This document shows positions 1 to 9,635 of a stretch of DNA of 64,000 bases, piece after piece. The stretch lies in contig NZ_JACHOQ010000001.1 in assembly GCF_014199955.1 (NCBI RefSeq), positions 434,001-498,000 on the forward strand. Direction: 5' to 3'. This DNA comes from Brevundimonas aurantiaca (GTDB lineage Bacteria; Pseudomonadota; Alphaproteobacteria; Caulobacterales; Caulobacteraceae). Position 1 is the first letter of the stretch. Each line of letters begins with the position of its first letter. The translations under genes were made by a program, and so were the position numbers. The notes beneath the pieces were generated by a model that did not search any database, was not told the DNA's origin, and saw only the letters and a list, made by a program, of their open reading frames with translations.

Positions 1-1212
1 GGCGTAGAGGACCGGGTCCTCCGGCCCGACGCGCGACAGGGCGGTGCGGGCGGCGGACTTCAGCCCCACCCGGTCCAGCACCTGGGCCAGCTGAATCTGG
101 GTCGCCGCATCCTCGTGCAGGTTCAGGGCGAGCCGCAGATAGACCACCGCAAACTCATTACCCCGTTCGGCCACGGCCTGGGCGGCGGCCGTGGTCAGGG
201 CCTGGGCCGCGCCCTGGCGGAAGTCCGGAACGGGCGGAGGCGGATCTCCGGCCTGAAGCCGCGCCAGGGCGCGGGCGGTCGCCAGATCGGTCTGTCCCTG
301 CATCGCCGCCTGATAGACGGCCAGGGCCTGGTCCCGCTTGCCGCGCCGCTCCAGAAACTCGCCATAGGGCCGGTGGAACAGGGCGCCCAGGGTCGGCAGA
401 TCGGACAGCGCCTTCAGCTCGGCCTCCGCCTCGGCGTATTTGCGGCGCTTTTCCAAGAGAAGGGCGCGGTTCTGGCGCGCAAAGGCCAGGGTGACGGGAT
501 CGCCCAGGGCCGGTGGCGCGGCCAGGGCGCGGGTCCAGTCGCCGGCCGCCCCCGCGATCCAGGGCGCGACCATCAGCCCGGCGCGGGCGTGCGGGGCGGC
601 GATGGGTCGGGCGGCCAATGCGGCGTCGGCGGCGCGGGCGTCGCCGTGCACGAAGGTCTGGACGGCCGCGAGCAGCCGCCCCCCCTCGGTGAAGGCCGGC
701 GAGGCGTCGGCGGTCGGCGCCAGGCGCGCCGCCACGTCCAGATCGCCGCTGAGCAGGGCCGAGGTGAAGGCCTGTTCGCGCAGGCGCGGCTGTTCCGGCG
801 TCAGGGCCTGGGCCTGGGCCAGAAGATCGGCGCCCCGTTCGCCCTCCCCCGTCATCAGGGCCAGTTTGCCGGCGAGATACAGCCCATAGGCGCTGCGGCC
901 CTGGGCGTCGGTCGGGATCGGCGACCAGACCTCGGGGATGGGTGGTTCGGCCGGTTCGTCATCGCCCGCGACGTCGGTCGCCGGATCGCCTCCGGGCGTC
1001 ATTTCCTGGGGCGCGCCGTCCTCGGGTTCGTCTTCGGCGGGCGCGGCGTCAGGCGTCTGACCCGGCTCGAGGATTATGGCGGGCGGATGGTCCTGGGACG
1101 GATTGACGGACGGCGACGCCGGTCTTGTCTCCTGCGCGACGGCCCCCTGGGCCATGGCCAGGGCGAGGACGGTCAGGGAGGCGGCGAACAGGCGCGAACG
1201 GGAGGCGATCAT
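1..1212 (-). CDS. TPR-like secreted protein, 3' end outside the window
   Basis: The frame is open from an ATG at 1212 to the left edge (404 codons, no stop), so the C-terminus is missing. The protein starts with a signal peptide (MIASRSRLFAASLTVLALAM, then AQGAVAQ) followed by a low-complexity acidic/proline stretch to about residue 75. The rest is alanine- and leucine-rich helical sequence in the style of tetratricopeptide repeats (for example AYGLYLAGKLALMTGEGE and HEDAATQIQLAQVLDRVG). It is probably a periplasmic or membrane-associated scaffold; no specific function can be assigned. It lies downstream of the ETF-QO gene on the same strand with a 43-base gap, so co-transcription is possible. 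The TPR assignment rests on pattern only. Confidence 0.7.
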   Translation of the reverse strand, partial: MIASRSRLFAASLTVLALAMAQGAVAQETRPASPSVNPSQDHPPAIILEPGQTPDAAPAEDEPEDGAPQEMTPGGDPATDVAGDDEPAEPPIPEVWSPIPTDAQGRSAYGLYLAGKLALMTGEGERGADLLAQAQALTPEQPRLREQAFTSALLSGDLDVAARLAPTADASPAFTEGGRLLAAVQTFVHGDARAADAALAARPIAAPHARAGLMVAPWIAGAAGDWTRALAAPPALGDPVTLAFARQNRALLLEKRRKYAEAEAELKALSDLPTLGALFHRPYGEFLERRGKRDQALAVYQAAMQGQTDLATARALARLQAGDPPPPVPDFRQGAAQALTTAAAQAVAERGNEFAVVYLRLALNLHEDAATQIQLAQVLDRVGLKSAARTALSRVGPEDPVLYA

Positions 1213-1255
1213 GCGCCGACCCTTCACGCTTTCCACCGCCCCCGCAAGAGCCCCG

Positions 1256-3016
1256 TCACATGTTCGGATAGTTCGGGCCGCCGCCGCCCTCGGGCGTGGT
1301 CCAGACGATGTTCTGCGACGGATCCTTGATGTCGCAGGTTTTGCAGTGGACGCAGTTCTGGGCGTTGATGACGAAACGGGGGTCGGTCTTGGCGACCTCG
1401 TCCGCATAGACGACCTCGTACACGCCCGCTGGGCAGTAGAGCCGGGCCGGTTCGCCGTATTTGGGCAGGTTGACCTGGATCGGCTTGGACGGGTCCAGCA
1501 GTTTCAGGTGGGCCGGCTGGTCCTCGGCGTGGTTGGTGTTCGAAATGAAGACCGACGACAGCTTGTCGAAGGACAGTTTGCCGTCCGGCTTGGGATAGGC
1601 GATCGGCTTGTGCTTGGCGGCGGGCTCGGTCGAGGCCGCGTCGGTCTTGCCGTGTTGCAGGGTCGGGATAGGGGACCAGCCGCCCAGCAGGGTGCGGCAC
1701 CACATGTCGAACATGCCCAGCGCCCCGCCCAGGGTGGTGCCGAACTTGGACAGCAGAGGCTTGGCGTTTCGGACGACCGACAGCTCCTTATAGACCCAGC
1801 TCTTCTTGAAGGCGGCCTCATACTCGACCAGTTCGTCGCCGCCGCGTCCGGCCTGAACCGCGTCATAGGCGGCGTCGGCGGCCAGCATGCCGGTCTTCAT
1901 GGCGTTATGGCTGCCCTTGATCCGGGGCACGTTCACAAAGCCGGCCGAGCAGCCGATCAGGACGCCGCCGGGGAAGCTAAGCTTCGGAATCGACTGCAGG
2001 CCGCCCTCGGTGATGGCCCGTGCGCCGTAGGAGATGCGCGTGCCGCCTTCCAGGTGCGAGGCGATGGACGGGTGATGCTTGAACCGCTGGAACTCGTCGA
2101 ACGGCGACAGATGCGGGTTCTTGTAGTTCAGGTGAACGACATAGCCGATCGCCACATAGCGGTCGCCGAAGTGGTACAGGAAGCTGCCGCCGCCGGTGTG
2201 CTCGTCCAGCGGCCAGCCGGTGGTGTGCTGGGCCAGGCCGGGCTGGTGCTTATCCGCCGGCACCTGCCACAGCTCCTTCAGGCCGATGCCGTATTTCTGA
2301 GGCGACCTGCCGTCCTGGAGCTTGTGGCGGGCGATGATGGTCTTGGCCAGGGAGCCGCGCACGCCCTCGGCGATGAAGACATATTTGCCGTGCAGTTCGA
2401 TGCCCGGCTGGAAGTCGCCGGTCGGCTTGCCCTCGCGGTCGATGCCGAAGACGCCGGCGACGACGCCCTTCACTCGACCCGTCTCTTCTTCCCAGACGAC
2501 GTGGCTGGCGGCCATGCCGGGATAGACCTCGACGCCCAGGGCCTCGGCCTGTTCGCCCAGCCAGCGCGCCACATTGCCCAGGGAGGCGATGTAGCAGCCG
2601 TCATTGTGCATGAAGGGGGGCATCAGCCCCATCGGCAGGGCGGCCGACCCTTGCGGACCCAGCAGCAGGAAACGGTCCTGGGTGACCGGCGTCTCCAGCG
2701 GGGCGCCGCGCTCCTTCCAGTCGGGGAAGAGTTCGTTCAGCGCCTTGGGGTCGATGACCGCGCCCGACAGGATGTGGCCGCCGACCTCGGCACCCTTTTC
2801 CAGCACGGCGACGCTGATGTCCTTGCCGTCTTTTTCCGCCCTCTGTTTCAGACGGATGGCCGCCGACAGGCCGGCGGGGCCGCCGCCGACGATGACGACG
2901 TCATACTCCATGACCTCCCGCTCGACGCCCTGAAGAGCCTCCAGCGGCGGCAGATTGTCGATGATGGCTTCCTGGCGGGCGTTTTCCGCGCCGCCCTCGA
3001 TGGCTTCTTCGGCCAT
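1256..3016 (-). CDS. electron transfer flavoprotein-ubiquinone oxidoreductase
   Basis: This enzyme passes electrons from ETF, reduced by acyl-CoA and amino-acid dehydrogenases, to ubiquinone at the cytoplasmic membrane. The 586 residues match the family. An N-terminal FAD-binding Rossmann motif, VVIVGGGPAGLSAAIRL, lies near residue 40. The C-terminal ferredoxin-like domain has the 4Fe-4S cysteines CPAGVYEV and NCVHCKTCDIKDPSQNI near residues 525-570. The ending GGGGPNYPNM is typical. The ATG at 3016 places the FAD motif where it is normally found. It is a housekeeping gene for fatty acid and branched-chain amino acid oxidation, consistent with the acyl-CoA synthetase at 10.4 kb. Confidence 0.96.
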   Translation of the reverse strand: MAEEAIEGGAENARQEAIIDNLPPLEALQGVEREVMEYDVVIVGGGPAGLSAAIRLKQRAEKDGKDISVAVLEKGAEVGGHILSGAVIDPKALNELFPDWKERGAPLETPVTQDRFLLLGPQGSAALPMGLMPPFMHNDGCYIASLGNVARWLGEQAEALGVEVYPGMAASHVVWEEETGRVKGVVAGVFGIDREGKPTGDFQPGIELHGKYVFIAEGVRGSLAKTIIARHKLQDGRSPQKYGIGLKELWQVPADKHQPGLAQHTTGWPLDEHTGGGSFLYHFGDRYVAIGYVVHLNYKNPHLSPFDEFQRFKHHPSIASHLEGGTRISYGARAITEGGLQSIPKLSFPGGVLIGCSAGFVNVPRIKGSHNAMKTGMLAADAAYDAVQAGRGGDELVEYEAAFKKSWVYKELSVVRNAKPLLSKFGTTLGGALGMFDMWCRTLLGGWSPIPTLQHGKTDAASTEPAAKHKPIAYPKPDGKLSFDKLSSVFISNTNHAEDQPAHLKLLDPSKPIQVNLPKYGEPARLYCPAGVYEVVYADEVAKTDPRFVINAQNCVHCKTCDIKDPSQNIVWTTPEGGGGPNYPNM

Positions 3017-3107
3017 GTCTTCCCCTGAAATCCTGCTTGTTCGTGTGGTTATGCCGCTTATCGGAAGGTGACGCGAGGGCGGTCAAGGCTTATCGGTGTG
3101 CTGAGAC

Positions 3108-3905
3108 ATGAACGCGCAACCTCACGAGATCGCTGCAATCGAAAGCCTGCTCGCCTTCTGGCGGGATGCGGGGGTGGACGCCTGCTACGGCGAGGCGCCG
3201 GTCGATCACACCCATCTGGCCCCGCCCCCCGCCCTGAAGGCGGTGCAGAAGGCCACGGCCTCGGTGGCCGCGCCCCTGGTCGGACCCGGCGCAGTCGATG
3301 CGATCGCCCAGGCACGACATTTGGCGGCGGGGGCCGCCACGCTCCAGGATCTGGCTGCGGCGGTGGCGGCGTTCGAAGGCTGTCCCCTGCGCGCCATGGG
3401 GGCGACCCAGTCGGTCTTCGGCCGTGGCGACCCGAACGCGCCGGTGCTGATCATCGGCGAAGGCCCCGGCGCCGAAGAGGACCGGATGGGCCAGCCCTTC
3501 GTCGGCAAGGCGGGCAAGCTGCTGGATCGAATGCTGGCGGCGGCCGGACTGACCGGCAAGGTCTTCATCACCAACACCGTCTTCTGGCGCCCGCCGGGCA
3601 ACCGCACCCCGACCCCGCAGGAACAGGCGGTATGCGCCCCCTTCGTCGAACGCGCCTTTGCTCTGCTCCAGCCCAAGGCGGTGTTGCTGCTGGGGGCGGC
3701 CTCGGCCAAATCGGTGCTTCAGACCGACGAGGGCATCATGAAAATCCGGGGCCAGTGGCGGGAATGGCGTCTGAACGAGGGCGCCGTGTCCGCGCCGGTC
3801 GTGCCGACCCTGCACCCCGCCTTCCTGCTGCGCCAACCCCAGGCCAAGCGGCTGGTCTGGGGCGATCTGTTGGCGCTTTCGGCTCGGCTGGACGGCGCAG
3901 GTTGA
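3108..3905 (+). CDS. uracil-DNA glycosylase, family 4-like, reduced Fe-S ligands
   Basis: Predicted to excise uracil from DNA in base excision repair. It has the family 4 active-site motif GEGPGAEEDRMGQPFVG (residues 117-133), the NRTPTPQE block (165-172) and the C-terminal HPAFLLR motif. Family 4 enzymes normally bind a 4Fe-4S cluster with four cysteines. Only two equivalent positions are cysteine here (C92 in GCPL and C176 in VCAPF). The partners read F89 and W160 (in VFWRPPGNR). An alphaproteobacterial branch with this WRPPGNR form is familiar, so this may be lineage-wide. An N-terminal extension of about 90 residues precedes the catalytic domain. The gene is divergent from the ETF-QO gene. 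Confidence 0.92.
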   Translation: MNAQPHEIAAIESLLAFWRDAGVDACYGEAPVDHTHLAPPPALKAVQKATASVAAPLVGPGAVDAIAQARHLAAGAATLQDLAAAVAAFEGCPLRAMGATQSVFGRGDPNAPVLIIGEGPGAEEDRMGQPFVGKAGKLLDRMLAAAGLTGKVFITNTVFWRPPGNRTPTPQEQAVCAPFVERAFALLQPKAVLLLGAASAKSVLQTDEGIMKIRGQWREWRLNEGAVSAPVVPTLHPAFLLRQPQAKRLVWGDLLALSARLDGAG

Positions 3906-4006
3906 GGTTACCGCCGCTTTAAGGCATGCTGATCGTTTGACGACCAACGCCACACGATCCCCGCCTGACGAGAACGGGCAGGGCGACGCCAACGGGGCCG
4001 CCGCGT

Positions 4007-5680
4007 ATGTTGATGTTCCGCCGGGCGCTGATCGCCCCGACTCTGGTGCTTTCGCTCGCCTTCGCCGGCGCGGTGCAGGCCGAGGCGCCTGCAGAGGGAA
4101 TGGCTGACGTCAGTTCCGGTTCCGTCCGCCCCACGGCCCTGAGTTCATCTGATCGCCTGTCCTACACCACCGCCTTCGACGCCCTGCGGCGCGGCGACAT
4201 CGAGGCGGCCCGCCTGTCGGCGCGTCAGGCTCAGGACCGCGTCCTGCTGGGTCAGGTCGAGTTCGAAAGCCTGTTCCACCCCGACCATGTCGCCACCTAT
4301 GAAGAGCTGACGGCCTGGCTTGAATCCTATTCAGACCTGCCCTGCGCGGACCGGGTCTACGCCCTGGCCATGCGGCGTCGGCCCGACGGGGCGCCGGAAC
4401 CGGTCAAGCCAGGGGGGCTTCTGGGGCGGACCTGGAACAGCGTCGTCGCCGCCGTCTCGGGGGGACCGGCCGTCGATCCGATGAAGGCGGCGCGCGTCGC
4501 ATACAACAACGACGACCTGACCGGCGCCTCGGCCGTCGGCCGCGAGATCGGCGACTGGTGGACGGTCGGCCTGGCCGAATGGCGGCTGGGTCAGTTCCAT
4601 CAGGCCTTCGCCGCCTTCGAGCGCGTCGCCAACGATCCGACCGAAGACCCGTGGGTCCGCGCCGGCGCCGCCTATTGGACCGCCCGGGCCGCCTCCCAGT
4701 CCGGCCGCCAGGACCGGGTCAACGACTATCTGCGTCTGGCGGGACAGTGGCCGGCGACCTTCTACGGCCAGATCGCCCTGCGTCAGCTGGGCGAAGAACC
4801 GGCGATCGAAAACCTGGGCCCCCGCCCCTATGAGGCCCAACCCCGGCTGCAGCGCGCCGTCTATGTGCCCCAGGACGGCCGCGTCGGGGCCGATGAGCTG
4901 AACGCCTTCGTCCAGAGCGACGCCCGCGCCCGGCGCACCGTCGCCTATTACGAGGTCGGCCGTCGCACCGAGGGCGAGAATGAGCTGCGCGCCGGGCTTC
5001 GCACGGCGGTGGGCGACGCCGCGCGGATGTGGATGGCCCTGGCGCGGGTGATGATGCCCAGCAGCGGCGGCGACGTCGCTCGGATCGACGCGACCCGCTT
5101 CCCCATGCCGGTGCTGGAGCCGGAGGGCGGCTTCGTCATCGAAAAGGCCCTGGTCTACGCCCTGGCGCGCAAGGAGACCGACTTCAACCCCGACGCCCGG
5201 TCCGGCGCCGGCGCCTATGGGCTGATGCAGGTCATGCCGACGACGGCGGCCGAGATGACGGGCGACCCCACCTTCGTCTCAGACCCGACCAAGCTTCTGG
5301 TCCCGGCGACCAATATGCGGCTGGGTCAGGCCTATGTCAGCCGGATGCTGAACCTGCCGGCCTTCCAGGGCGATCTGTTGCGCGCGGTGGCGTCCTACAA
5401 CGCCGGGCCTGGCCCGATGCTGGCGGCCCTGAGAAAACTGGGGCCGGACGCCGATCCCCTGCTGCTGATCGAGACGATCGACGTGCCCCAGGCCCGCGAA
5501 TATGTGGAAAAGGTCGTCGCCGCCTATTGGATCTATCAGCGTCTGTTCGGCGGCCCGCTGAAGACCCTGGATGCGGTCGCTTCGGGCGCCCGGCTCGTGC
5601 CTCTGGCCCTGGACTATACGCCGCCGACGGAACAGCCCCTGATGGTGGCCCAGGCCAGCCCGATCGCCGGCGCCCAATAG
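4007..5680 (+). CDS. lytic murein transglycosylase (SLT family)
   Basis: Cleaves the glycan strands of peptidoglycan with formation of 1,6-anhydromuropeptides in the periplasm. There is a signal peptide (ALIAPTLVLSLAFAGAVQA), a long helical superhelix typical of Slt70, and a C-terminal lysozyme-like SLT domain. The catalytic glutamate is in ALARKETDFNPDARSGAG, at about residue 390, followed by AYGLMQVMPTTA and the VASYNAGPG motif. A second in-frame ATG at 4013 is an equally possible start, because neither has a clear ribosome binding site. The 557 residues are slightly shorter than E. coli Slt. It appears monocistronic. Confidence 0.93.
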   Translation: MLMFRRALIAPTLVLSLAFAGAVQAEAPAEGMADVSSGSVRPTALSSSDRLSYTTAFDALRRGDIEAARLSARQAQDRVLLGQVEFESLFHPDHVATYEELTAWLESYSDLPCADRVYALAMRRRPDGAPEPVKPGGLLGRTWNSVVAAVSGGPAVDPMKAARVAYNNDDLTGASAVGREIGDWWTVGLAEWRLGQFHQAFAAFERVANDPTEDPWVRAGAAYWTARAASQSGRQDRVNDYLRLAGQWPATFYGQIALRQLGEEPAIENLGPRPYEAQPRLQRAVYVPQDGRVGADELNAFVQSDARARRTVAYYEVGRRTEGENELRAGLRTAVGDAARMWMALARVMMPSSGGDVARIDATRFPMPVLEPEGGFVIEKALVYALARKETDFNPDARSGAGAYGLMQVMPTTAAEMTGDPTFVSDPTKLLVPATNMRLGQAYVSRMLNLPAFQGDLLRAVASYNAGPGPMLAALRKLGPDADPLLLIETIDVPQAREYVEKVVAAYWIYQRLFGGPLKTLDAVASGARLVPLALDYTPPTEQPLMVAQASPIAGAQ

Positions 5681-5684
5681 GTTT

Positions 5685-5828
5685 TCAGAACACCGCCGCC
5701 AGCAGAAGAGCCCAGAAGGCCGCTCCCACCAGGGCCGCCAGGCCGTAGCCGGCTAGCGGACTGAGACCTTCGGACGAGGGCTTGATCTGAACGGCGGCCT
5801 TGGTCGGCGCGGGGGTGTGAAGCGGCAT
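5685..5828 (-). CDS. 47-residue single-span membrane protein
   Basis: A complete small reading frame starts at an ATG at 5828, preceded by the good ribosome binding sequence GGAGGACG, and stops at TGA 5685-5687. The product has a proline/lysine-containing N-terminus (MPLHTPAPTKAAVQIKPSSE) and one C-terminal transmembrane helix (LAALVGAAFWALLLAAVF) ending directly at the stop. The gene lies convergent to the lytic transglycosylase, 4 bases beyond its stop codon. I do not recognise the family. The ribosome binding site and clean helix make it more likely real than chance. Confidence 0.6.
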   Translation of the reverse strand: MPLHTPAPTKAAVQIKPSSEGLSPLAGYGLAALVGAAFWALLLAAVF

Positions 5829-5919
5829 CTCGTCCTCCGGGTGGAACGGGCGGTCCCACGCCGGATCAAGATAACGTCGTCATCTTAACGGCCCGTCTGC
5901 GGCCAAGGTTGCGAAACGC

Positions 5920-6564
5920 TTAAGCCAGGGCCTCAGTCTCCCACTGCCGGAAATCCGGTTGGGCCAGGAGGGCGGCGACATAGGTTGCGGCTGCGCCGTC
6001 GTCGCCATGGGCGCCGAGGTCGATCTGGAAGTGTCGGATGCGCGCCGCGACCGGGGTGAAGAAGGCGTCGGCGATCGACCAGTCGCCGAACAGCCAGGGC
6101 CCCGTCTGCCCGAACCGGCTTCGCATCTGGCGAAACAGATCGACCAGCCGGGCCAGATCGCGATCCAGCGCCGGGTCCGACGGGGTCTCGGACCGGGCCT
6201 CGCCGACGATGGGCCGGTCCGGCCCCGCGCCGCAGAAGGTGCGCAGGGCCGAAAAACCGGAATGCATCTCCGCCGTCGCCGATCGGGCCAGGGCGCGGGC
6301 CATCGGGTCCGCAGGCCACAGCCGCGCCTCGGGATAGGTCTCGGCCGCCCATTCCGCGATCGCCAGCGTATCCCAGATGAGCGTATCGCCGTGCCTCAGC
6401 ACCGGGACGAAGCCGGACGGCGAGACCTGACGCAGCGCCGCCTTCTGGGCCTGGGTCTCATAGCGGACGTCCACGGTGGTGAAGTCAGCGCCCGTGCGCT
6501 TCATCACCAGCCACCCCCGCAGGGACCAGGTCGAATAGGTCCGGGGGCCGATGATCAGTTCCAT
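5920..6564 (-). CDS. glutathione S-transferase family protein
   Basis: A 214-residue cytosolic GST-like protein. The N-terminal thioredoxin-fold domain begins MELIIGPRTYSTWSLRGWLV, where the STWSLR segment is the usual glutathione-binding loop of the YfcF/zeta-like bacterial GSTs. The cis-proline region GFVPVLRHGD and the helical C-terminal domain (FGDWSIADAFFTPVAARI) follow. The substrate is unknown. It is the last gene of a leftward run, 30 bases after cysN/C, so it may be co-transcribed with sulfate activation and have a thiol-related role (inference). Confidence 0.88.
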   Translation of the reverse strand: MELIIGPRTYSTWSLRGWLVMKRTGADFTTVDVRYETQAQKAALRQVSPSGFVPVLRHGDTLIWDTLAIAEWAAETYPEARLWPADPMARALARSATAEMHSGFSALRTFCGAGPDRPIVGEARSETPSDPALDRDLARLVDLFRQMRSRFGQTGPWLFGDWSIADAFFTPVAARIRHFQIDLGAHGDDGAAATYVAALLAQPDFRQWETEALA

Positions 6565-6594
6565 ATTGGCTCCTCCCGGCGATGCAGTCCCGCC

Positions 6595-8508
6595 TCAGAT
6601 GCTGAAGTCCTCGGTCAAGAACCGGCCGTCCAGCCAGGCCACGATCCGTTCCGCCGCATCTTCTGCCGACATGGTCGTGGTGTCGACGACGATCTCGGGG
6701 GTTTCGGGCGCCTCATAGGGGCTGTCGATGCCGGTGAAATTCTTCAGTTCGCCGGCGCGGGCCTTCTTGTAGAGGCCCTTGACGTCGCGCTGCTCGGCGA
6801 CGGCCAGGGGCGTGTCGACATAGACCTCGACGAACTCGCCCGGACCGAGCAACTCACGGGCCATGCGGCGTTCGGCGCGGAAGGGGGAGATGAAGCTGAC
6901 CAGGACGATCAGGCCGGCGTCCACCATCAGTTTCGACACCTCGGCGACGCGGCGGATGTTTTCGACCCGGTCCTCCTCCGTGAAGCCCAGGTCGCGGTTC
7001 AGACCGTGGCGGACGTTGTCGCCGTCCAGCAGATAGGTGTGGCGGCCGTCGGCGTGCAGCCGCTTCTCGACCAGGTCGGCGATGGTCGACTTGCCGGCGC
7101 CGGACAGGCCGGTCAGCCAGATGACCCTGCCCTTCTGGTTCTTGATGGCCGCGCGCGAACTCTTGTCCACCGACAGGGCCTGCCAATGGATGTTGTGGGC
7201 GCGACGCAGGGCGAAGTGCAGCAGGCCCGCCCCGACCGTCCGGTTCGAAATCCGGTCGATCAGGATGAAGCCGCCCAGATCCTTGTTCTGAGCGTAGGGG
7301 GCGAAGGCGACGGGGGCGTCCAGCGACAGGTTGCAGACGCCGATCTCGTTCAGCTCAAGCCGTTTGGCCGGCTGCTGCTCCAGGGTGTTGACGTTCACCT
7401 TGTGCTTGGGCTCGGTGATGGTCGCCCCGACCAGCTTGGCGCCGATCTTCAGCAAGTAAGGCCGCCCCGGCAGCAAGGGTTCGTCGTCCATCCAGACGAC
7501 CGTGGCCTCGAACTGGTCGGCGGCCTCCGGCGGGGCGTCGGCGCCGGCCAGGACGTCGCCGCGCGAAACGTCGATCTCGTCGGCCAGGGTCAGGGTGATC
7601 GACTGGCCGGCGACCGCCTGGGCCAGGTCGCCGTCGGCGGTGACGATGCGGGCGACGCTCGAGGCCTTGCCCGACGGCAGGACGCGCACCGGATCGCCCG
7701 GACGCACCGTGCCGGCGGCGATCTGGCCGGAGAAGCCGCGGAAGTCGAGATTGGGCCGGTTGACCCATTGCACCGGCAGGCGGAAGGGGTCGGCCTGAAG
7801 ATCGTCCCCGACCTCCAGCGTTTCCAAGAGGCTCATCAGCGGCGGGCCGGCGTACCAGGGCGAATGATTGCTGGCTTCGGTGATGTTGTCGCCGCGCAGG
7901 GCGGACATCGGGATGGCGTCGAAGCGCTTCAGCCCGATCTGGTCGGCGAAGGCGGAGAAGTCGGCGACGATGGCGTCGAACACGGACTGCGACCAGCCCA
8001 TCAGGTCCATCTTGTTCACCGCCAGGATGACATGGCGAATGCCCAGCAGGCTGACCAGATAGGCGTGCCGCCGCGTCTGGGTCAGGACGCCGCGCCGGGC
8101 GTCGATCAGGATGACGGCCGCGTCGGCGGTCGAGGCGCCGGTGACCATGTTGCGGGTGTACTGCTCGTGACCCGGCGTGTCGGCGACGATGAATTTGCGC
8201 TTTTCGGTCGAGAAGAAGCGATAGGCCACGTCGATGGTGATGCCCTGTTCCCGCTCGGCGGCCAGGCCGTCGACCAGCAGGGCGAAGTCGATGTCGCCCC
8301 CTTGCGTGCCGACGCGGCGGCTGTCGGCCTCCAGCGCCGCCATCTGATCCTCGAAGATCATCTTGGAGTCGTAGAGCAGCCGGCCGATCAGGGTGGACTT
8401 GCCGTCATCGACGCTGCCGCAGGTGATGAAGCGCAGCAGGCTCTTGTGCTGGTGGGCGTCCAGATAGGCGTCGATGTCGCGGGCGATGAGGTCGGACTGG
8501 TGAGCCAT
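6595..8508 (-). CDS. cysN: bifunctional sulfate adenylyltransferase subunit 1 / adenylylsulfate kinase
   Basis: The N-terminal GTPase half (CysN) works with CysD to make adenosine 5'-phosphosulfate from sulfate and ATP. The C-terminal half (CysC) phosphorylates it to PAPS. GTPase motifs seen are [27 protein letters not shown] and NKMD. The kinase half has [18 protein letters not shown] and [16 protein letters not shown] near residues 450-500. The 637 residues fit the fused CysNC found in many proteobacteria. The ATG overlaps the cysD stop by one base (TGATG), indicating translational coupling. The product supplies cysteine biosynthesis or sulfation. Confidence 0.97.
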   Translation of the reverse strand: MAHQSDLIARDIDAYLDAHQHKSLLRFITCGSVDDGKSTLIGRLLYDSKMIFEDQMAALEADSRRVGTQGGDIDFALLVDGLAAEREQGITIDVAYRFFSTEKRKFIVADTPGHEQYTRNMVTGASTADAAVILIDARRGVLTQTRRHAYLVSLLGIRHVILAVNKMDLMGWSQSVFDAIVADFSAFADQIGLKRFDAIPMSALRGDNITEASNHSPWYAGPPLMSLLETLEVGDDLQADPFRLPVQWVNRPNLDFRGFSGQIAAGTVRPGDPVRVLPSGKASSVARIVTADGDLAQAVAGQSITLTLADEIDVSRGDVLAGADAPPEAADQFEATVVWMDDEPLLPGRPYLLKIGAKLVGATITEPKHKVNVNTLEQQPAKRLELNEIGVCNLSLDAPVAFAPYAQNKDLGGFILIDRISNRTVGAGLLHFALRRAHNIHWQALSVDKSSRAAIKNQKGRVIWLTGLSGAGKSTIADLVEKRLHADGRHTYLLDGDNVRHGLNRDLGFTEEDRVENIRRVAEVSKLMVDAGLIVLVSFISPFRAERRMARELLGPGEFVEVYVDTPLAVAEQRDVKGLYKKARAGELKNFTGIDSPYEAPETPEIVVDTTTMSAEDAAERIVAWLDGRFLTEDFSI

Positions 8509-9467
8509 CAGAAATAGCCCTCCTGCTTCTTCTTCTCCATCGAGGCGGACTGGTCGTGGTCGATCATCCGGCCCTGACGTTCAGAGGTGGTGGTCAGCAG
8601 CATTTCCTGAATGACCTCGGGCAGGGTCGAAGCCGTGCTCTCGACCGCCCCGGTCAGGGGGTAGCAGCCCAGGGTGCGGAAGCGGACGGACTTCATCTGG
8701 GGCGTCTCGCCGGGCCGCAGGCGGAAGCGGTCGTCATCGACCATGATCAGGGCGCCGTCGCGCTCCACCACCGGCCGTTCAGCGGCGAGGTACAGAGGCA
8801 CGATGGGGATGTTCTCCAGATGGATGTATTGCCAGACGTCCAGTTCGGTCCAGTTGGAGATGGGGAAGACGCGGATGCTTTCGCCCGGCCGTTTGCGGGT
8901 GTTGTAGAGCCGCCAGAGTTCCGGCCGCTGGTTCTTGGGATCCCAGCGGTGCTCGGCCGTGCGGAAGGAGAAGATCCGTTCCTTGGCGCGCGACTTCTCC
9001 TCATCGCGTCGGGCGCCGCCGAAGGCCGCGTCGAAGCCGTGCAGGGACAGAGCCTGTTTCAGCCCCTCGGTCTTCCAAAGATCGGTGTGGAGGGCCGAGC
9101 CGTGGTCGAACGGATTGATGCCGCGCGCGAGGGCTTCCGGGTTCTGGTGCACCAGCAGTTCGACGCCCAGGTCTGCGGCGGCCTGTTCGCGCATGGCGTA
9201 CATGGCGCGGAACTTCCACGTCGTGTCGACGTGCAGCAGGGGGAAGGGCGGTTTGGACGGATAGAAGGCCTTCCTGGCCAGATGCAGCATCACCGCCGAA
9301 TCCTTGCCGATCGAATACAGCATGACCGGGCGCTCGGCCTCGGCCGCCACCTCCCGCATGATATGGATGCTCTCGGCCTCCAGGCGCTGAAGATGGGTCA
9401 GCCGCGAAGGGCTGATCGCCAAGGGTCGGATCGGGGTCGGCTGTTCAGTCAGAATGGCGGCGTCCAC
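8508..9467 (-). CDS. cysD: sulfate adenylyltransferase subunit 2
   Basis: The catalytic subunit of ATP sulfurylase, with an ATP-pyrophosphatase fold. Seen: [20 protein letters not shown] at the N-terminus, the PP-loop [18 protein letters not shown], the [20 protein letters not shown] segment, and the end [20 protein letters not shown] followed by KKKQEGYF. All are characteristic of CysD. The start is uncertain. A GTG at 9467 has GGAG ten bases upstream and is chosen here; an ATG at 9509 has no ribosome binding site and would add 14 residues. It is the first gene of the cysD-cysN/C operon and is divergent from the lipocalin gene. Confidence 0.94.
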   Translation of the reverse strand: MDAAILTEQPTPIRPLAISPSRLTHLQRLEAESIHIMREVAAEAERPVMLYSIGKDSAVMLHLARKAFYPSKPPFPLLHVDTTWKFRAMYAMREQAAADLGVELLVHQNPEALARGINPFDHGSALHTDLWKTEGLKQALSLHGFDAAFGGARRDEEKSRAKERIFSFRTAEHRWDPKNQRPELWRLYNTRKRPGESIRVFPISNWTELDVWQYIHLENIPIVPLYLAAERPVVERDGALIMVDDDRFRLRPGETPQMKSVRFRTLGCYPLTGAVESTASTLPEVIQEMLLTTTSERQGRMIDHDQSASMEKKKQEGYF

Positions 9468-9635
9468 CAGGTCAGGTCTCCATCGAACCCTGACGTGAAA
9501 GCCCAGCATGCAATGGGTCGCAAGCGAATGATACTGTCGCCCGTCGAGAGATTTGCACCTGACGGACGAACGGCCAAGCCTGGGCGGAACCTGAGCCGCA
9601 TGTGGCGGCTTTATGGCCGAAAGGGGATTTCCATC

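Noticed and set aside
1076-3028. Long open frame antisense to ETF-QO
   Set aside because: A by-product of high GC content; the opposite frame has all the family motifs.
5959-8517. 852-residue open frame antisense to GST and cysN/C
   Set aside because: No recognisable motifs, low-complexity Gly/Gln/Arg sequence, and complete overlap with two convincing genes on the minus strand.
9594-9620. GGAAC-N16/17-GCTT before the lipocalin gene
   Set aside because: The -10 does not match CGTT closely enough.
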